From the NCBI GenBank assembly GCA_965238125.1, contig OZ250179.1, positions 1,302,001 through 1,366,000 on the forward strand: a stretch of DNA of 64,000 nt, read 5' to 3'. Source of the stretch: UBA6623 sp965238125 (lineage in GTDB: Bacteria > Acidobacteriota > Terriglobia > Bryobacterales > UBA6623). A program made the translations under genes and the position numbers. Shown piece by piece: positions 60,840 to 64,000 of this stretch (position 1 is its first letter; every line of letters begins with the position of its first letter). The notes under the pieces were generated by a model. The model saw nothing but the letters and a program-made list of their open reading frames with translations, ran no database searches and had not been told where the DNA came from.

Positions 60840-61936
60840 TACTGAGTCTCGCATAATATACTGTCAATCGAGACAAAGAGAAGACTGTTTCCAGAAAGCG
60901 GTAATCAAGCGCGGTTTGCGGCGCATTCGCCGCAGCGCTTTGCGGGCGCGTTCGTCGAGTTCCCAGTAGTCCTTCGGGCAGACGTTGGGCAACTCGTGCT
61001 GCTTCCAGTACGCCCAAATGTATTCCACCGGGTTCAACTCCGGCGCATAGGGCGGCAAGTACTCCGTTGCGATGTGATCCTCGGAGAGCTGGATGAACTC
61101 CCGCACCAGGCGGCTGCGGTGCGCCGGCAGCCGGTCCCAGACGATCAGCAGTGGGCCGTCGATGTGGCGCACCAAAGCCTTCAGGAAGTCGATGACCTCC
61201 AGCTCGCCGATCGCGCCGGGATAGAGCGGGAAGTAAAAGTTGCGCAACGTCAGCCCGGCCGACACCGACAGCTTGTCCCAGTTGAAGTTGAACTCCAACA
61301 CCGGTGTCTCGCCGCGCGGCGCCCAGGTGCGGCAACGATGCGGCTTCTGACTCAATCCGCTTTCGTCGATGAAGACGATCGTACGTTCTTCTTTGCGGGC
61401 TTTTTTTTAATGGCCGGCCAAGTCTTGCGCTGCCAGCCGCGGATGGCCTCTTCGTTGCGCTCCCGCGCTTTGCCGACGGGCCGTTGCGGGCTCCAACCGA
61501 GCGCCCGCAGGATCTTCCAGACATGGCCCTCGTGATAGCGCACGCCGAACTCGTCTCCGATCAGACGAGCGACCCGCGGACAGCTCCACAGCGGCGTCGG
61601 GAAGCCGTGCGCCTCGGGGCCTTCCAGCAGCAACGCCTCGAGGCGTTCGAGCTGCGCGGCGTCCAACAGCGGCTTACGGCCGGCGCGGCCGGCCTGGCGC
61701 AACCCGGCTTCGCCGTCACGCCGGTATCGTCGCAGCCACTCGCTGACGCTTTGCCGCGCGACCTTCAATCGCCTCGCTGTCTCGGACTGACTACAGCCTT
61801 GCTCGACCAACCGGATCGCTTTGAAACGGCGCTTCTCCAGGGCCTCGAAATCCCGCCGTACGCCTTTTGTATTTCCCATACATACAAAGACGTACGTACC
61901 CCAAAAAGGTGTCACTTTGTTTTGCGAGACTCAATA
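60840..61936 (-). mobile_element. IS630-family insertion sequence, copy 2
   Basis: Ends TACTGAGTCTCGCATAAT (60840 onward) and the complement of TATTGAGTCTCGCAAAAC (to 61936) are inverted, with TA at both borders. The transposase-proximal end lies on the stop codon of the Gfo gene at 61931-63139: the gene now ends TCT TAT TGA; joined to the other flank (TAAGCGCC) it would end TCT TAA. Confidence 0.9.
60864..61879 (-). CDS. IS630-family transposase, expressed by -1 frameshift
   Basis: The first frame starts at ATG 61879 (MGNTKGVRRDFEALEKRRFK) and carries the HTH (QSETARRLKVARQSVSEWLR). At the A8G run (complement of 61401-61408) a -1 slip joins it to the DDE core: IVFIDESG, LLIVWDRLPAHRSR and ELNPVEYIWAYWKQ, ending at 60864. 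It differs from copy 1 at many residues in the DNA-binding half while the slippery site and catalytic residues are identical, so both copies look functional and old enough to have diverged. Confidence 0.88.
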
Positions 61937-63139
61937 AGACAAAGTGACCACTTTCTTCTCGCGCATCGCCTTGTTCGCCCAGTGAGATGTCGCGGCGGCT
62001 TCCACGCCGGCGCGAATATGCGCGTTGGGCGTCTTGCGGTTGCGAACACACTCCAGCCAGTTCCGCACGTTGTCGAGGGTCCCCGTGCCGTCGATCCTTT
62101 CGAGCGTCGAAGTGTCCTCGCTGCGGGCGAAGTGGTGGATCGGTTCCGGTAGGCTGACCGCCTCAAAGGGTTTCGCACCTTCTTCGTAGACGTCATAGCC
62201 CAGGCGGGTGAGCGTCATCATGGCCTTGTCCCCGCGGAACACGATCCCGCCGCCGAGCAAACCAAACGTCATGTTGCCCTCGTAGGCCGCGGTGTAGCCC
62301 TCGGGGAAAAGCATCGTTGCGGTGACGGTGTCGGGCGCCTCCAACCAGTCTTGGGTGTAGGTGGTCCCGGCGGCGTGGACCTCGCGAGGGCGCGGGCTCT
62401 TCATGTACCACTGAATCACATCGATCCAGTGGGTCATCAGGTCGGTAATGCTGCCTCCTCCGAAATCCCAGAAAAAACGCCAGAAACGAAAGCGTATCTT
62501 GTCGAAGGGCTGCTTCGGTGCTGAGCCCAACCATTGTTCCCAATCCAGTTGACTGAGATCGACGTCGCGCGCGCGGCCGGCTCCTCCCCCCGTCGAGTAG
62601 TTCTGCGACCAGTGGCATCGCACGAAAGTGATCTTGCCCAACGCACCGTCGTCGATCAGCTGCTTGGCTTCGAGGAAGTGCTTCCAGCTTCGTTGCTGCG
62701 TTCCGGTCGCGACGACTTGGCTCGAATCCTCGACGGCTTTGACGAGTTTGTCTCCTTCGGAAAGATCATGGGTCACCGGCTTTTCGACGTAGACGTCCTT
62801 GCCCGCCGCCACGGCCTCGATCGTCATAGGCGCGTGCCAGTGGTCCGGGGTGCCGAGCACTACGGCGTCAATGTCTTTGCTGGCGAGAACGTCACGGTAG
62901 TCCTTGAACGCCTTGGCCGAGGCGCCAAACTGTTCTGCCGCCTGCTCGCGCCTGGGTACGTAGACATCGGAGACGCCCCGAACCTCGGCTCCCGTGATCT
63001 TCGGGACGTAGGCCGTTACGCCGCGTCCCCGTCCGCCGCAGCCGATCAAAGCGACGCCGATGCGGTCGTTGGCTCCGAGAACGCGTTGGGATGCCAGCGC
63101 CGTCATGGCGCCTGTTCGAAGAAAATCTCGTCGTTGCAT
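61931..63139 (-). CDS. Gfo/Idh/MocA-family oxidoreductase with Tat-like signal
   Basis: 402 residues from ATG 63139. MQRRDFLRTGAMTALAS is a short twin-arginine signal. NAD(P) motif VALIGCGGRGRGVTAYV, AVVLGTPDHWHAPMTIEAV, family EKP motif DVYVEKPVTHDLSEGDKLVK, and the substrate domain FRFWRFFWDFGGGSITDLMT with HWIDVIQW (active-site His). Closely similar in plan to the gene at 13676. It probably acts on a sugar derivative outside the cytoplasm. The last residue Tyr and the stop TGA come from the IS630 end; the native protein ended TLS. Confidence 0.9.
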   Translation of the reverse strand: MQRRDFLRTGAMTALASQRVLGANDRIGVALIGCGGRGRGVTAYVPKITGAEVRGVSDVYVPRREQAAEQFGASAKAFKDYRDVLASKDIDAVVLGTPDHWHAPMTIEAVAAGKDVYVEKPVTHDLSEGDKLVKAVEDSSQVVATGTQQRSWKHFLEAKQLIDDGALGKITFVRCHWSQNYSTGGGAGRARDVDLSQLDWEQWLGSAPKQPFDKIRFRFWRFFWDFGGGSITDLMTHWIDVIQWYMKSPRPREVHAAGTTYTQDWLEAPDTVTATMLFPEGYTAAYEGNMTFGLLGGGIVFRGDKAMMTLTRLGYDVYEEGAKPFEAVSLPEPIHHFARSEDTSTLERIDGTGTLDNVRNWLECVRNRKTPNAHIRAGVEAAATSHWANKAMREKKVVTLSY

Positions 63140-63396
63140 GGATTTCGCCTCCTGAGAATGACCTGAAAAAGGATAAACCAAGCCGTGGATTAACGTAGCC
63201 TTTGTCGTTTTGGTTAGAGTGTACACTCGTTTGTTGGGGAACACCATCGCGGGGGACCTCGTGCCGTTGCGGCGGCTGGCCCGTTGCCGTGGTTCGCGCC
63301 TGGTATACCAATGAACGAAAATGAGTCGTGTCCGACGGTCGGCGCGAACGCTTGCCGCTGCTCCTGTTTTCGGGAAAGAGCTCGCAGCGGTCACTG

Positions 63397-63600
63397 AAGA
63401 GTTCCGTTTTCTATGAATCCGCGGATTCATAATGCCGCCATGAAAATGTGTGCCGCGAGGCGTTCCTGCCGCCCTTTCAGGGCTCCGCTTGGGTGGGGTG
63501 TCTACCCAGGGTTCCGCCTTCGGCTCCACCCTGGGCCACAGCTTCTGTCGCCGCTTCGCGGCTGCGGCCGTTTGTAATTTTTCGGGTTACACCATAATCC
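63397..63600. repeat. Composite of dispersed palindromes
   Basis: Holds the perfect 18-bp palindrome ATGAATCCGCGGATTCAT (63413-63430), a CCCAGGGT/ACCCTGGG hairpin (about 63505-63535) and the family E core with its GTAACCCGAAAAAT flank (complement, 63547-63592). Parts recur at 16044-16176. No gene in 63140-63637. Confidence 0.7.
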
Positions 63601-63637
63601 GCGGGACGTTCGAAAGGGGATTTTCGGAAAAGCGCTC

Positions 63638-64000
63638 ATGAAACCGCAAGTGATTCTCCTCTTAGCATGGTTCGCGGTTGGACCGACCGGCGTTAGGGCC
63701 CAGACCGGTCTCGGGCTGCCGTCAACCGCGCAGGGACAACCCGAGTCTGTTGCAGGCCTCCTCGAAAAGGCCGAGCAAGGCGACGCGCAATCGCAGTACG
63801 ACCTGGCGGTCCACTATGCGAGTAACAGATCGGGACAACTGGCGGCCGACGAAGCCGTCCATTGGCTTAGCCGAGCGGCCGAGCAGGGTCATGCCGAGGC
63901 GCAATCCGATCTCGGGCTGCTCTATCACCGCGGTCTGGGAGTTCCGCGGGACCCGGCGGAGGCCGCCAAATGGCTTCGACGCGCCGCCGAACAAGGGCAC
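63638..64000 (+). CDS. Secreted Sel1-repeat protein, 5' part
   Basis: The first 121 codons are in the window; the gene continues past the edge. ATG 63638 opens a Sec signal (VILLLAWFAVGPTGVRAQ). Residues ~45 onward are Sel1-like helical repeats: LLEKAEQGDAQSQYDLAVHY, AVHWLSRAAEQGHAEAQSDL and GLLYHRGLGVPRDPAEAAKW followed by LRRAAEQGH. Sel1 repeats are TPR-related scaffolds for protein binding. A periplasmic or surface location is inferred from the signal. No ribosome site is obvious in GGAAAAGCGCTC, though GGAAAAG may serve. Confidence 0.85.
   Translation, partial: MKPQVILLLAWFAVGPTGVRAQTGLGLPSTAQGQPESVAGLLEKAEQGDAQSQYDLAVHYASNRSGQLAADEAVHWLSRAAEQGHAEAQSDLGLLYHRGLGVPRDPAEAAKWLRRAAEQGH

Overview
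The window looks like chromosomal DNA of a GC-rich, Gram-negative Acidobacteriota-type bacterium, probably near the Bryobacter/Solibacter group (inference). The clues are a PD40 propeller of the kind fused to acidobacterial Ser/Thr kinases, a DUF1592/DUF1552/ankyrin gene trio, three secreted Gfo/Idh/MocA oxidoreductases, TonB receptors, and many short dispersed palindromes. Planctomycetota share several of these families and are the main alternative.

Layout. 1-2073: 3' end of a PD40 protein whose stop codon carries an IS630 insertion. 2507-7784: secreted DUF1592 cytochrome-like protein, DUF1552 Tat protein and ankyrin protein. 7933-9387: transposase remnant and frameshifted PRC-barrel gene. 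9666-13570: housekeeping sigma factor with its terminator, then a MarR regulator and a QueG-like Fe-S protein sharing an operator-like box. 13676-26805: Gfo oxidoreductase, SRAP protein, fused 2-oxoacid dehydrogenase E1, polyol dehydrogenase, divergent RibBA, broken epimerase, pilin, PNPOx-like protein, second Gfo, lipoprotein and DsbA-like lipoprotein. 26806-30224: degenerate repeat zone with a broken REP-associated (RAYT) transposase and three ~220-bp elements with inverted ends. 30335-35512: sulfatase, ThuA protein, amidohydrolase, tRNA-Ser. 35555-42979: surface-polysaccharide genes (ligase, GT4, GT9), broken hydrolase, very long flagellin. 43256-46050: coaD, aminotransferase, phosphomannose isomerase. 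46051-50468: IS110, lipA, IS481. 50534-53381: cdsA, uppS, yraN. 53779-59106: two convergent TonB receptors, one behind a cobalamin riboswitch with terminator. 59107-60839: gene-free repeats. 60840-63139: second IS630, again in the stop codon of its neighbour, a third Gfo oxidoreductase. 63638-64000: start of a Sel1-repeat protein.

Functional themes. Many products are exported (Tat, lipoprotein or Sec signals) and point to extracellular or periplasmic sugar and sulfate-ester catabolism: three Gfo proteins, sulfatase, ThuA, DUF1592/1552. Envelope building is represented by uppS, cdsA, the O-antigen ligase with glycosyltransferases, and phosphomannose isomerase. Cobalamin uptake is controlled by the riboswitch.

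The window shows clear decay. Six ordinary or transposase genes are broken by identifiable lesions (frameshifts, in-frame stops, a 10-bp tandem duplication), and at least four IS families are present. The most notable signals are the IS630 insertions that split TAA stop codons and re-supply a stop from the element end, the RAYT/inverted-repeat system, the shared MarR-type boxes, the RibBA protein lacking key residues of both activities, and several families of dispersed hairpins.
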